DNA of 64,000 bases, taken from assembly GCA_016932235.1 (NCBI GenBank), contig JAFGDF010000235.1, forward strand, positions 5,261 through 69,260. The letters run 5' to 3'. Each line of letters opens with the position of its first letter. Positions within the stretch are counted from its first letter, which is position 1. Below are positions 27,682 through 35,728 of the stretch, piece by piece. This DNA comes from Deltaproteobacteria bacterium (lineage in GTDB: Bacteria; Desulfobacterota; DSM-4660; Desulfatiglandales; HGW-15). The notes beneath the pieces are model-generated. The model was not told the origin of the DNA. It searched no databases and saw nothing but the letters and a program-made list of their open reading frames with translations. Both the position numbers and the translations under genes were made by a program.

Positions 27682-29133
27682 TCATTTACCCAGATATTCT
27701 AAAACATTTTTCCCTGCAATGACCCCCGAATTGAGAGCGAAGGCTGAGGAAAGGCCGGAAGACGGATTCATGCAATAGCTGTCCCCCCACATCCCGCTCG
27801 CGTCCATGCCACCCGCATAAAGCCCTTGAACAACATTTCCCTTTTTATCCACAACTTCCATTTTGTGGTTAATCTTGATCCCGCCCATGGATCCCAGAAA
27901 AACAGTCCTGGCCTTAACGGCATAAAACTTCGGGCCTTTGAGGGGCCTGAGATATTTAGGATTTTTAGCAAACAGATCATCATGACCTTTTTCACAAAAC
28001 CTGTTGTATTCTTCAATAGTGGACTTCAGCGTATTCGGGTCCACTTTTATCTTTTCCGCCAGATCCTCTATGGAATCCGCCATAAAGACATCATCGCCGC
28101 CGATCTTTAATATGAAGTCAAGATCCTTTGCAAAATTTACGGCGTGGGTCCCCGGGGGCACGTCAAATCCAACCCCGCGCGTGGTTCCATTCCTTATCAC
28201 ATCTTCCTTGATCGTATCATCAAATATGCTGTAAGTATGACCCTCTTTAAATCTCGCGTTGGCATTGCCCACGGACGTATCAAAAAAAGCAATGCCTTCA
28301 TCACAAAAGCGCTCCCCCTGCGGGTTTATCCAAAGATCCGGCTGTATGGCGACAAATTCAACATGATTCTTCATGGGATATTGCGGTCCGAATGGGGCGA
28401 TGCGAAGCATTTCAAGGACACCAATTTCTCCCTTCTCAGCGCCGGCTTCCCAGGCCATCCGAATGCCGTCCCCCATTTTATCAACGTTACCGAGAGGGAA
28501 TATATTGACTCCAAGGTCAAACCCGGCGTATTTTTTTATCCATTCCCTGTTGTTCGCATACCCCCCGCTTGCGATCATAACAGACTTGCACTTTATGTCC
28601 GTATCTGTCCCGTTTTCTTCCACGATGACGCCGGATACTGGGCCGCCTTCCCTTAGGACACTTTTTACCGGAACGCCCAATCTGAGGACAACTCCCAGTT
28701 CCTTGGCCTTTGTGGCAAGTTGTTTGATCACGGCCTCTCCTTTAACAACATGATAGGTCTGGGGAGCGCCGGGCATATTGATCGTTGCGTCTGTGAATTC
28801 AATTCCCAGGCTTTGCAGCCATCTGATACTACCGGCCGACTCATCGACAATCGCCCTTACGAGGCGGGCATCGGCTCTCCAGTGGCTATATTCCATGATG
28901 TTTTTAAAAGCCTGATCCCTGGTATAGTCAATATATCTCTCCCTCTGCATATCGCTTTCCACTGCGAATATACCTTCGAAGAAATTGGAACTGCCACCCA
29001 TTGATTGCTGCTTTTCAAACAGGATAACCTTCAAGCCGCCTTGCGCTGCTATTACCGCTGAAGCTAGGCCTGAGACGCCGGAACCTATTACTGCAAGATC
29101 CATCTTTATTTCCTCCGCACTCCCTCTCTTCAT
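27682..29133 (-). CDS. FAD-dependent reductase/dehydrogenase, paralogue 3
   Basis: Third flavoprotein of the set (483 residues), very like paralogue 1: both carry FFEGIFAVESDMQRERYIDYTRDQAFKNIMEY-type sequence (given here in part as YIDYTRDQAFKNIMEY). FAD binding is by GSGVSGLASAVIAAQGG (about residues 17-33). The C-terminal active-site region is MWGDSYCMNPSSG. The start at 29133 has GGAGGAGG upstream; an internal ATG at 29103 also has a good GGAGG site, so a shorter form is possible. It is encoded between the orphan dctP-2 and the old-yellow-enzyme gene. The three paralogues may take successive steps on one substrate or the same step on different ones. Confidence 0.88.
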   Translation of the reverse strand: MKRGSAEEIKMDLAVIGSGVSGLASAVIAAQGGLKVILFEKQQSMGGSSNFFEGIFAVESDMQRERYIDYTRDQAFKNIMEYSHWRADARLVRAIVDESAGSIRWLQSLGIEFTDATINMPGAPQTYHVVKGEAVIKQLATKAKELGVVLRLGVPVKSVLREGGPVSGVIVEENGTDTDIKCKSVMIASGGYANNREWIKKYAGFDLGVNIFPLGNVDKMGDGIRMAWEAGAEKGEIGVLEMLRIAPFGPQYPMKNHVEFVAIQPDLWINPQGERFCDEGIAFFDTSVGNANARFKEGHTYSIFDDTIKEDVIRNGTTRGVGFDVPPGTHAVNFAKDLDFILKIGGDDVFMADSIEDLAEKIKVDPNTLKSTIEEYNRFCEKGHDDLFAKNPKYLRPLKGPKFYAVKARTVFLGSMGGIKINHKMEVVDKKGNVVQGLYAGGMDASGMWGDSYCMNPSSGLSSAFALNSGVIAGKNVLEYLGK

Positions 29134-29157
29134 TTATAACCTCCTCCTTTCGTCACT

Positions 29158-29190
29158 AGCATCCTGGCGGACTTTAGCCGACAGGATGCT
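29158..29190. repeat. GTCGGAC-type palindromic repeat, copy
   Basis: Palindrome AGCATCCTGGCGGAC TTTA GCCGACAGGATGCT, a long stem in the gap between dctP-2 and FAD paralogue 3. As at dctP-1, the hairpin follows a binding-protein gene and may stabilise its mRNA. Confidence 0.75.
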
Positions 29191-29362
29191 ACAAAGATTT
29201 AAAAAAAAACGCTTTTATTTCAAACCAGCCCGGCTTCACAAAAAATCCAGGCCCTATTGTTTCCCATGCATATGACCTGAATCTTGAACCGGGCTTCAGA
29301 ACAAATCGATTCAATCCGGCTGGATCATTGGCCGGAGCAGGATTCAGGCGTTAACTATCACT

Positions 29363-30412
29363 TTAGAGTATCCCCTGATCGCTGTATGGAAAGCGTTCAT
29401 TTACATCCTTTGCGATCTGTCTTATCTTCTGGCCAAGTTCGCCATTCTTGGACATCTCCGCTTCCATGAACGGTTCAAGCTTTTTGGCCCATATGGCCCT
29501 TTCTTCGGGGGACAAGTAATAAACGGTCGTTCCTTTTTTCTCGAAGATTTCCAGATCAGCCTTGGGAAGTTCATTGACCAGGACATTGGCCAGCCAATCT
29601 GCGCCGGCCTGTGTTTCTTCCACCAGGACCTGCTGAATTTCGGGCGGCATCTTCTTCCACACGTCAAGATTAATGGTATAACCGGCGACAGCAGGGATGC
29701 CAAAAAATGCCGTAAAATGCTTGCATATATCGTGCAGACCGAACACCAGACCTCCGTGGCTGCTCTGGGTTGCTCCGTCCACGATCTTCTTCTGCAGTGA
29801 TTCATATAAATCGGTGAAAACGATAGTGACCGGGGCACCGCCCAAATCCTTAATTAACGTCGCCGTGAAAGGGCTTACAGCACCCACCAGGAGGCCCTTC
29901 CAGTCTTCCAGCTTTGTCACGGGTTTCTGGGAAAACAAACCAAGTCCGCCTGAGGTCGTGATGCATATTCCCTTGGCGTTGAATTTTTCCTGGAGGACCT
30001 TGTCATACAGGGGCAACATTGGCTTACATGCCGCATGTGTTGACATATTGTTGGTAAAGAGAAAAGGGGTTTCCAGGAGCCCCATCCTTGGATCCAGAAA
30101 GGAGAACGTACCCCAGTTTGAAAACGCCATTTCCACCACACCGATTCTGACTGCGTCAAAGTATTCGGGAAGTTTAGCAAGCGCTCCGCCGGCATAAACC
30201 TCAATCACATACTCGCCTTTGGCCCTGTCATTAAACCGCTTTGCCATCTCTTGAACCATGTGGGTAATGGGAAAGTCTCCTTCAGGCTGAGGTAACACAC
30301 ACCTGATGAGCACTGGTTTTTTTGCTTCAACCGGTTGTGTTTCCAGAATCAATCCGCAGGCAAAAAGAAAAACTACAAATAAAGTGGAAATTAAGACATG
30401 TTTTTTAGCCAT
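29363..30412 (-). CDS. dctP: TRAP transporter substrate-binding protein DctP-2
   Basis: Second periplasmic TRAP binding protein (349 residues), closely related to DctP-1: both share YVIEVYAGGALAKLPEYFDAVRIG-type and GGAPVTIVFTDLYESLQKKI sequence (cited in part). The signal peptide has a core at about residues 7-23 and cleavage after VEA (about 30). No dctQ or dctM is directly next to it, so it probably shares the TRAP-1 permease encoded about 4 kb downstream. It appears to be the first gene of the redox operon; the 170 bases upstream show no copy of the TetR palindrome and no convincing -35/-10 pair. Confidence 0.93.
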   Translation of the reverse strand: MAKKHVLISTLFVVFLFACGLILETQPVEAKKPVLIRCVLPQPEGDFPITHMVQEMAKRFNDRAKGEYVIEVYAGGALAKLPEYFDAVRIGVVEMAFSNWGTFSFLDPRMGLLETPFLFTNNMSTHAACKPMLPLYDKVLQEKFNAKGICITTSGGLGLFSQKPVTKLEDWKGLLVGAVSPFTATLIKDLGGAPVTIVFTDLYESLQKKIVDGATQSSHGGLVFGLHDICKHFTAFFGIPAVAGYTINLDVWKKMPPEIQQVLVEETQAGADWLANVLVNELPKADLEIFEKKGTTVYYLSPEERAIWAKKLEPFMEAEMSKNGELGQKIRQIAKDVNERFPYSDQGIL

Positions 30413-30587
30413 AATCTTTCTCCTTCTCTAATAAAGTTTTTTGTCTTGAACAGATAAATTCCCCCTCTTTTGATAAACCGGCTAAAAAAATCTGCTTTAT
30501 TCCTCAATCCGTAAAAGATCAGGAATAATATATCGTCACCATACTCCTGAAATTGAAGGTCAATAAAAAATAAACAAGATATCTTCA

Positions 30588-30618
30588 GCAGACTGTCGGA
30601 TCAAATCCGGCAGTCTGC
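30588..30618. repeat. GTCGGAC-type palindromic repeat downstream of tetR
   Basis: Thirteen-base stem GCAGACTGTCGGA (30588-30600) and TCCGGCAGTCTGC (30606-30618) with one mismatch and a 5-base loop, 13 bases past the tetR stop. It may end the mutase/tetR transcript, though no T-run follows on the minus strand. Confidence 0.7.
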
Positions 30619-30631
30619 AAGGTATCACAGA

Positions 30632-31228
30632 TTATACGACTTTTTCTTCATATCCTCCTGAAAGTATCGTCATTAAATAATCAACAAGTTTTTCAGGTTT
30701 GATCTGTTTCTTCGGTGAATACCACATCACCAGCCAATTGCATGCCCCCAATATTAAGTAAACGGCTACCTTGGGATCGATATCCTTGAAAATGCCTTCT
30801 TTAACACCTTTCTTATATATTCCGATTATTTTATCCGTATAACTTCGCCTGCGATTCCTGATCTCTCTCCTCAGTTTTTCGGGCATTTCCATCTCGTCAA
30901 AATAATAGATTTTATGAAGATCAATATCACTGGCCAGATTATGTGTATGCGCTACCAGTATCTTCCTGAACTTTTCCTTTGTAGGGATATCCGCCATCAG
31001 GATCTTGTCAAAACGTTCACCAGCTTTATTGAATCCTGTCGCATGCAGTTCAGATAATATATCCATTTTGCTTTTATAATAATAGTATAATGACGGCCGA
31101 GACACGCCAAATGATCCAGTCAAATCCCGCAGGGTGGTTCCCCTGTATCCTTTCGAACTAAAAAGGCGTTTCGCTTCTGATAATATGGACTCTCTTGAAA
31201 GTTTTTTGGTTTTTTGCTTTCCGGTCAT
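30632..31228 (-). CDS. TetR/AcrR family transcriptional regulator
   Basis: One-component repressor-type regulator of 198 residues. The N-terminal helix-turn-helix is typical (LRDLTGSFGVSRPSLYYYYKSKMDIL, about residues 36-61, cited in two parts as GVSRPSLYYYYKSK); the rest is an all-helical ligand-binding/dimerisation domain. It is the only transcription factor in the island and is the last gene of the CoA-transferase/mutase operon, whose promoter carries one of three identical palindromes (ACTTATCGTTAAGT). The most economical reading is that it binds these three sites and represses its own operon, the livH operon and the enoyl-CoA hydratase operon until an inducer, probably an acyl-CoA or acid, is present. 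Binding is inferred, not shown. Confidence 0.92.
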   Translation of the reverse strand: MTGKQKTKKLSRESILSEAKRLFSSKGYRGTTLRDLTGSFGVSRPSLYYYYKSKMDILSELHATGFNKAGERFDKILMADIPTKEKFRKILVAHTHNLASDIDLHKIYYFDEMEMPEKLRREIRNRRRSYTDKIIGIYKKGVKEGIFKDIDPKVAVYLILGACNWLVMWYSPKKQIKPEKLVDYLMTILSGGYEEKVV

Positions 31229-31284
31229 ATTCCCAATCTCCCAATTCAGCTGAGCATGTTTTTAACGCTTCCTGTAATACAGAA

Positions 31285-33774
31285 TTATTCAAAAACCCCT
31301 TTCTGTAAAAGGTCGATAAATTCCCTGTCAGAAAATCCCAGCAGATTTGTGCAAACATATTCGGTATGCTCCCCCATACAGGGGCTTGGCAAAACGGGCC
31401 GCCCAGGCGTTTTTGAAAGTTCAAAACTGGTTCCAAGATGAGTGAACGAGCCGATCTCACCATGTTCTATAGGCCAGAAAATATTTCTTGTTCTCAGCTG
31501 AGGGTCGTTATAAAGACCTTCCGCATCTCTTACAACACCAGCCGGGACCCCGGCGGCCTGCATTTTTTGCATTACCTCCTCGGGATCCAGGTTTTTGGTG
31601 TATTCTCCTGTAAGCTCATCAATGATCTTTTCATTCTTCTTGCGATTCCCAACACCCCTGAATTCCTCAGCCTCAGCCCATTCAGGTTTATGTATGACTC
31701 CGCAAAAAGCCTTCCATTGAACCTCATCAAACACTGCTATGGTACACCATTTATCCTTTCCCTTACAGGGATATACACTGTGGGGAGATGCATAAGGGTT
31801 CGTGTTTCCCATACGCTCCGGTTCACGCCCGTTCGCCACAAAATCGAGCACGCCCGGAAGAACAAACGACACGGCCGTTTCAAACTGGACCAATTCTATG
31901 AGCTGACCTTTTCCTGTCCTCTCGCGATCCATCAGGGCTTTGATAAGTGCGGCCGCGGAATACCTTGGGCTGATGCAATCAGTATAGGCGCCCACCCCGA
32001 CCGGTAAAGGCTCCCTGTCCGGCCAACCTATAAAATTCTGGATACCGGCGATAGCCGCCAGAGTCATTCCATAAGAGCCAAAGTCCCTGTACGGCCCTTC
32101 CATTCCGAACCCATTCTGCCTCAACATTATTATATCATGCTTAATCTTTTTAATCTCCTCATAACCAAGCCCCCACCTCTCCATCACTCCCGGTCGGTTA
32201 TTTTCCATTACAACATCCGACGCGCCTATAAGCCTCTTGGCAACCTCAAGGCTCAGGGGATTTTTCATATTAAGAACCATACTGTATGAATTACCGTTGA
32301 AATGGTTAAAATAGCCGCTGCGGTTGAGGCCCGGTTTTCCATCCTTGAATGGTGGGGAGGTCCTGCTGACGCACGGTCGCGTTTTGCTCTCAATCCTTAT
32401 GACGGTGGCGCCATAATCGGCGAACATCTTTGAAGAAAGCGGACCGACCATAGCCGCGCTGAATCCGGCTATCACAAGGCCTGAAAAGATATTTCTATCA
32501 TTATCCTTCACCGGTATTTCATCATCCGTGAACCTGTCTTTTGAGATTACAGGCGGCTTATCCTTTGCTTCTTTATTTTCTCCACCGCAAAGCTCCATCT
32601 CTGCAAAGATTTCATCATTATGTTCCCCTATTAAGGGGGCCCTGAAGTTTGTCTCGATAGACGCCCCGGACATCCTCGCGAAATGCCGGGGATAGGGTAT
32701 TTTTACGCCAAGCTCCGGGTGGTCGATATCCTTCCAAAAATTTCTCTCCCCTAAATTCCTGTCATTCAGAAGGTCACTCATACTTGAAAGCGAACAGATC
32801 ATAATATTTCGTTCAATAGCGGCGTTGAGAATTTCCTTTCTTGTGTGAGCGAGAATAAATCTGCCGACCGGACCTGCTATCCGATCAAGGACCTCCTGAC
32901 TGGCATTGCTCATATCGAAATTTTCCCAGTCCATATTCCTCAGGTATTCGTCGCCCATCCCCTCATCATCCATCCACTTGACGAGAAGCCTGCTCGTTCG
33001 TGCGCCTGTGAATCCGCCAAGGATGAAGAAAGCGACAAAACCATCCCTGCACGGCCAAATCTGGCGTTGGAGGGCATTTTGGGCGTTACTCCTCAAAGCC
33101 CCGGAGCGAGTCAAGTTTATACGGTTCATTTCCCAGGTTGGTATTGTAAAGGCAAGAAACCATGCCGCGCTTTGCTGCATGGATATATCCACATGCTGAA
33201 CTATGCCGGTCCTGTTTCTGTGGTACAAGGCCATTAGCGCGCCGACAGCCCCATCAGCGCCTGCCAGAACATGGGATTGAGGGACACTGACAGTCAGGGG
33301 TGCACGATCAGCGTCTCCCGTCAACCCGAGAAGTCCTGACATGCCCATTATCGTGAGATCGGATGCCTTATAATTTCTATAGGGGCCTTTTTGTCCGAAG
33401 GGTGTAATGGATACCACGATGAGATCCGGATTGATCTGCGAAAGCGTCGAAATCCCCAGACCGATACTGTCCAGCCACCCGGGTGGATATGACTCTATCA
33501 AAAAATCGGCGGTAGGGATCAACTTCTTCAGTTTCTCATGGTCGCTTCCTGTCTCAATATCGAGCGTAATCCCCTTTTTATTACTGTTGTAGGCGAACCA
33601 GTATAGACTTTTTTCAGGATCAGGAATATCACGCCAGTAAGGAGCTATTCTTCCTGAATCCTTCCCTCCGGGTTTCTCAATTTTTATGACATCCGCACCC
33701 AGATCCGCGAGTATCTTGCCGCATAAAAAACCTTTTTCATCAGTCAAGTCCAGCACTCTGCGGCCGTCAAGCAT
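31285..33774 (-). CDS. tandem class III (CaiB/BaiF) CoA-transferase, two domains
   Basis: Cytoplasmic protein of 829 residues made of two fused class III CoA-transferase domains (about 1-400 and 428-829); single-domain members are about 400 residues. These enzymes move CoA between carboxylic acids via an aspartyl-CoA intermediate. Aligned to formyl-CoA transferase through the (R)TG(K/R)GQ-type landmark, the second domain has the catalytic aspartate (D599, in AYTDCISPRYS), whereas the first has a histidine (H168, in PQSHVLAGADG) at that place. The fusion therefore probably works as an internal pseudo-dimer with one active centre. It lies between glmL-like and tetR genes, 17 bases from the former, so it likely activates the substrate or product of the mutase. 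Confidence 0.9.
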   Translation of the reverse strand: MLDGRRVLDLTDEKGFLCGKILADLGADVIKIEKPGGKDSGRIAPYWRDIPDPEKSLYWFAYNSNKKGITLDIETGSDHEKLKKLIPTADFLIESYPPGWLDSIGLGISTLSQINPDLIVVSITPFGQKGPYRNYKASDLTIMGMSGLLGLTGDADRAPLTVSVPQSHVLAGADGAVGALMALYHRNRTGIVQHVDISMQQSAAWFLAFTIPTWEMNRINLTRSGALRSNAQNALQRQIWPCRDGFVAFFILGGFTGARTSRLLVKWMDDEGMGDEYLRNMDWENFDMSNASQEVLDRIAGPVGRFILAHTRKEILNAAIERNIMICSLSSMSDLLNDRNLGERNFWKDIDHPELGVKIPYPRHFARMSGASIETNFRAPLIGEHNDEIFAEMELCGGENKEAKDKPPVISKDRFTDDEIPVKDNDRNIFSGLVIAGFSAAMVGPLSSKMFADYGATVIRIESKTRPCVSRTSPPFKDGKPGLNRSGYFNHFNGNSYSMVLNMKNPLSLEVAKRLIGASDVVMENNRPGVMERWGLGYEEIKKIKHDIIMLRQNGFGMEGPYRDFGSYGMTLAAIAGIQNFIGWPDREPLPVGVGAYTDCISPRYSAAALIKALMDRERTGKGQLIELVQFETAVSFVLPGVLDFVANGREPERMGNTNPYASPHSVYPCKGKDKWCTIAVFDEVQWKAFCGVIHKPEWAEAEEFRGVGNRKKNEKIIDELTGEYTKNLDPEEVMQKMQAAGVPAGVVRDAEGLYNDPQLRTRNIFWPIEHGEIGSFTHLGTSFELSKTPGRPVLPSPCMGEHTEYVCTNLLGFSDREFIDLLQKGVFE

Positions 33775-33791
33775 TTTATCATCCTTTCTGT

Positions 33792-35162
33792 TTACAACTC
33801 TTTCAGGTGCTTTTTCATAAACTTCAGTGCCTTTGCCGGATTTTCCTGACCCAGAAGGCCGCCGGCAAAGAGAATATAGTGTTCATCCAGATAGAATTTC
33901 GGCGCCCTCGGCTTAAGAACGAGGGGCTCATTTTCCATGAAAACGGCGCTTCCCAGGATTTTTACGGGTTCTTTTGAGAATACAATGGGTCCACCCGTTC
34001 CGATAACTGCTTTTATATGTCTGAAATCCTTTCCATGCTGCAGTAATACCTCGCCGCCGGGACCATACTTTATTTCGATTCTTCCTACATGCCTGCTCAC
34101 CGCCGTTTCTACCGCCAGCCGGGAAAGCCTGGTATGCCACTGAATTTCTTCATCTTTCAATGGGATAAAGCCATCTTTCCTGAACTTCATAACAATCCCG
34201 GCAACATCTGTCTGCGGTTCTTTCTCCTGAAGAAGTTTTGCGAGGTGTTCAAGATTGTACTTTAGCCCCAGGTCTCCTTCCACCGTTCTTTTCTCATAGG
34301 GTTCAGGTAATCCTATCCGGACGACGACGCCCGGAGAAGATCTAAACAGGGCAACGGAATGGACATCCGTCGTTGCCCCGCCCAAATCAACCACAATCAT
34401 CTCGCCCAACCCTTTCTCCTCTTCACAACCATCAACCAAGAACCTCGTGGCCTTTAAAACCGCCAGAGGCGTAGGCATCAGTACATTCTTAATCTTTCGC
34501 CTGGCCTTCCCTATCCCTTTTGCTTCAATGATGTTATTGATAAATATTTCCCTTATCAACCTGTTGCAGTCATCCACATCAATCCTTCCTACTTCAGGCA
34601 TCACATTTGCACAATAGAAAACCCTTTCACCAAAAGCCTTGAAGATCTGCCGTATATCATCAACCGCACACTTATTGCCGGCGACGATGATGGATGAGTG
34701 GGGGATCTGTTGCGAGGCAATCATCCCCGCATTATGAATAATTACTTTTTTATTTCCTCCATCTGTTCCGCCCGTCAACAGGATGATATCAGGCCGAAGC
34801 TGTTCGATCTCCTCAGCCTCCGATCCCGTTAACTGGTATGAGTAGCACGCTATCACTTTAGCGCCGGCGCCTAATGCGGCCAGGTTTGCTGCTTCCATAC
34901 TGTAATCCGGAACAAAACCAACGCACACCATTCGAAGACCACCGGCGGCACTGCTGCAGGCGAGGGCTTCATCGGTGTTCAAGTCAACCATGCCAACATC
35001 ATTGGAAATGCTCGCAAGGCACGCATCAAGTCCGTCATTGATATCCGTATCTACGGTTGAATAATGTGTGGCTCTTGCCAAAATTTCGTTCTTTTCGAGA
35101 TCTACAAAAACAGCCTTGGTGAATGTGCTGCCGAAATCAATTAGGAGTCTGCCGTTAATCAT
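33792..35162 (-). CDS. glmL: GlmL/MutL-type reactivating ATPase for B12 mutase
   Basis: Member of the GlmL/MutL family (456 residues), actin/Hsp70-like ATPases encoded with glutamate mutase and thought to exchange damaged cobalamin or help assemble the holoenzyme. Phosphate-binding motifs are LIDFGSTFTKA (about residues 6-16) and MIVVDLGGATTDVHS (about 262-276). ILLTGGTDGGNK is also typical of the family. It lies between the B12-binding subunit gene upstream and the tandem CoA-transferase downstream. Its presence argues that the neighbouring mutase subunits are functional and cobalamin-dependent. Confidence 0.92.
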   Translation of the reverse strand: MINGRLLIDFGSTFTKAVFVDLEKNEILARATHYSTVDTDINDGLDACLASISNDVGMVDLNTDEALACSSAAGGLRMVCVGFVPDYSMEAANLAALGAGAKVIACYSYQLTGSEAEEIEQLRPDIILLTGGTDGGNKKVIIHNAGMIASQQIPHSSIIVAGNKCAVDDIRQIFKAFGERVFYCANVMPEVGRIDVDDCNRLIREIFINNIIEAKGIGKARRKIKNVLMPTPLAVLKATRFLVDGCEEEKGLGEMIVVDLGGATTDVHSVALFRSSPGVVVRIGLPEPYEKRTVEGDLGLKYNLEHLAKLLQEKEPQTDVAGIVMKFRKDGFIPLKDEEIQWHTRLSRLAVETAVSRHVGRIEIKYGPGGEVLLQHGKDFRHIKAVIGTGGPIVFSKEPVKILGSAVFMENEPLVLKPRAPKFYLDEHYILFAGGLLGQENPAKALKFMKKHLKEL

Positions 35163-35251
35163 GCTATCGTGCCGTTTTTATCCGATTTCACGGTTAAGAG
35201 GATGAAAAGACACTGTGGTTCCAGTGCAGGATATTTCTCTCATGAGATGCC

Positions 35252-35680
35252 TCAGGATGATCCATCTCTTTCTTCCAGATCCTTTTTCAAGTCCTCTATT
35301 GCCTCCCTTGGATCTGTTTCAGGGGGATATACTCTATCAAATCCCATATTTTTAAACTTGATAACATCCGCTGAAAAATCATGTCTTGAGAGTCCCAGCA
35401 ATCCTCCCAAATATAAGATAACATTATCGAGCCCAGCTTCCATGCATTTTTCCTTAAAACCCCTCAGATCAATCTCTGCCATCCCATACAGAGAACTCAT
35501 AAGAATGGCATCAGCGTTTGTCTCCTGCGCCACCTTTATAAATTCCTCAGGCGGCGTTTGCATGCCAAGCTCAACCACATTAAAGCCGGCATCCCTGAAA
35601 GCCCTCGAAACGACCTTTGTTCCAATGACATGAGCGTCCATTCCCACTGTCCCGGTTATCACGGTATATTCTTTTTTCAT
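35252..35680 (-). CDS. glmS: B12-binding subunit of glutamate-mutase-like enzyme
   Basis: Small cobalamin-binding subunit (142 residues), component S of glutamate-mutase-type enzymes. The base-off B12 motif DAHVIG (DxHxxG, about residues 15-20) supplies the histidine that ligates cobalt. SSLYG (about 63-67) and YLGGLLGL follow the family pattern, and the length matches known S subunits of about 137 residues. It would join with the E subunit encoded just upstream to form the adenosylcobalamin site at their interface. The charged C-terminal tail (IEDLKKDLEERDGSS) is a little longer than usual. Confidence 0.93.
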   Translation of the reverse strand: MKKEYTVITGTVGMDAHVIGTKVVSRAFRDAGFNVVELGMQTPPEEFIKVAQETNADAILMSSLYGMAEIDLRGFKEKCMEAGLDNVILYLGGLLGLSRHDFSADVIKFKNMGFDRVYPPETDPREAIEDLKKDLEERDGSS

Positions 35681-35728
35681 GTCTCCTCCTCAAGGTGTAA
35701 TGCAATGTGAAGATTTCACTAAAACGGG

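Noticed and set aside
35169..35633. 154-codon plus-strand ORF
   Set aside because: Antisense to the B12-binding mutase subunit.
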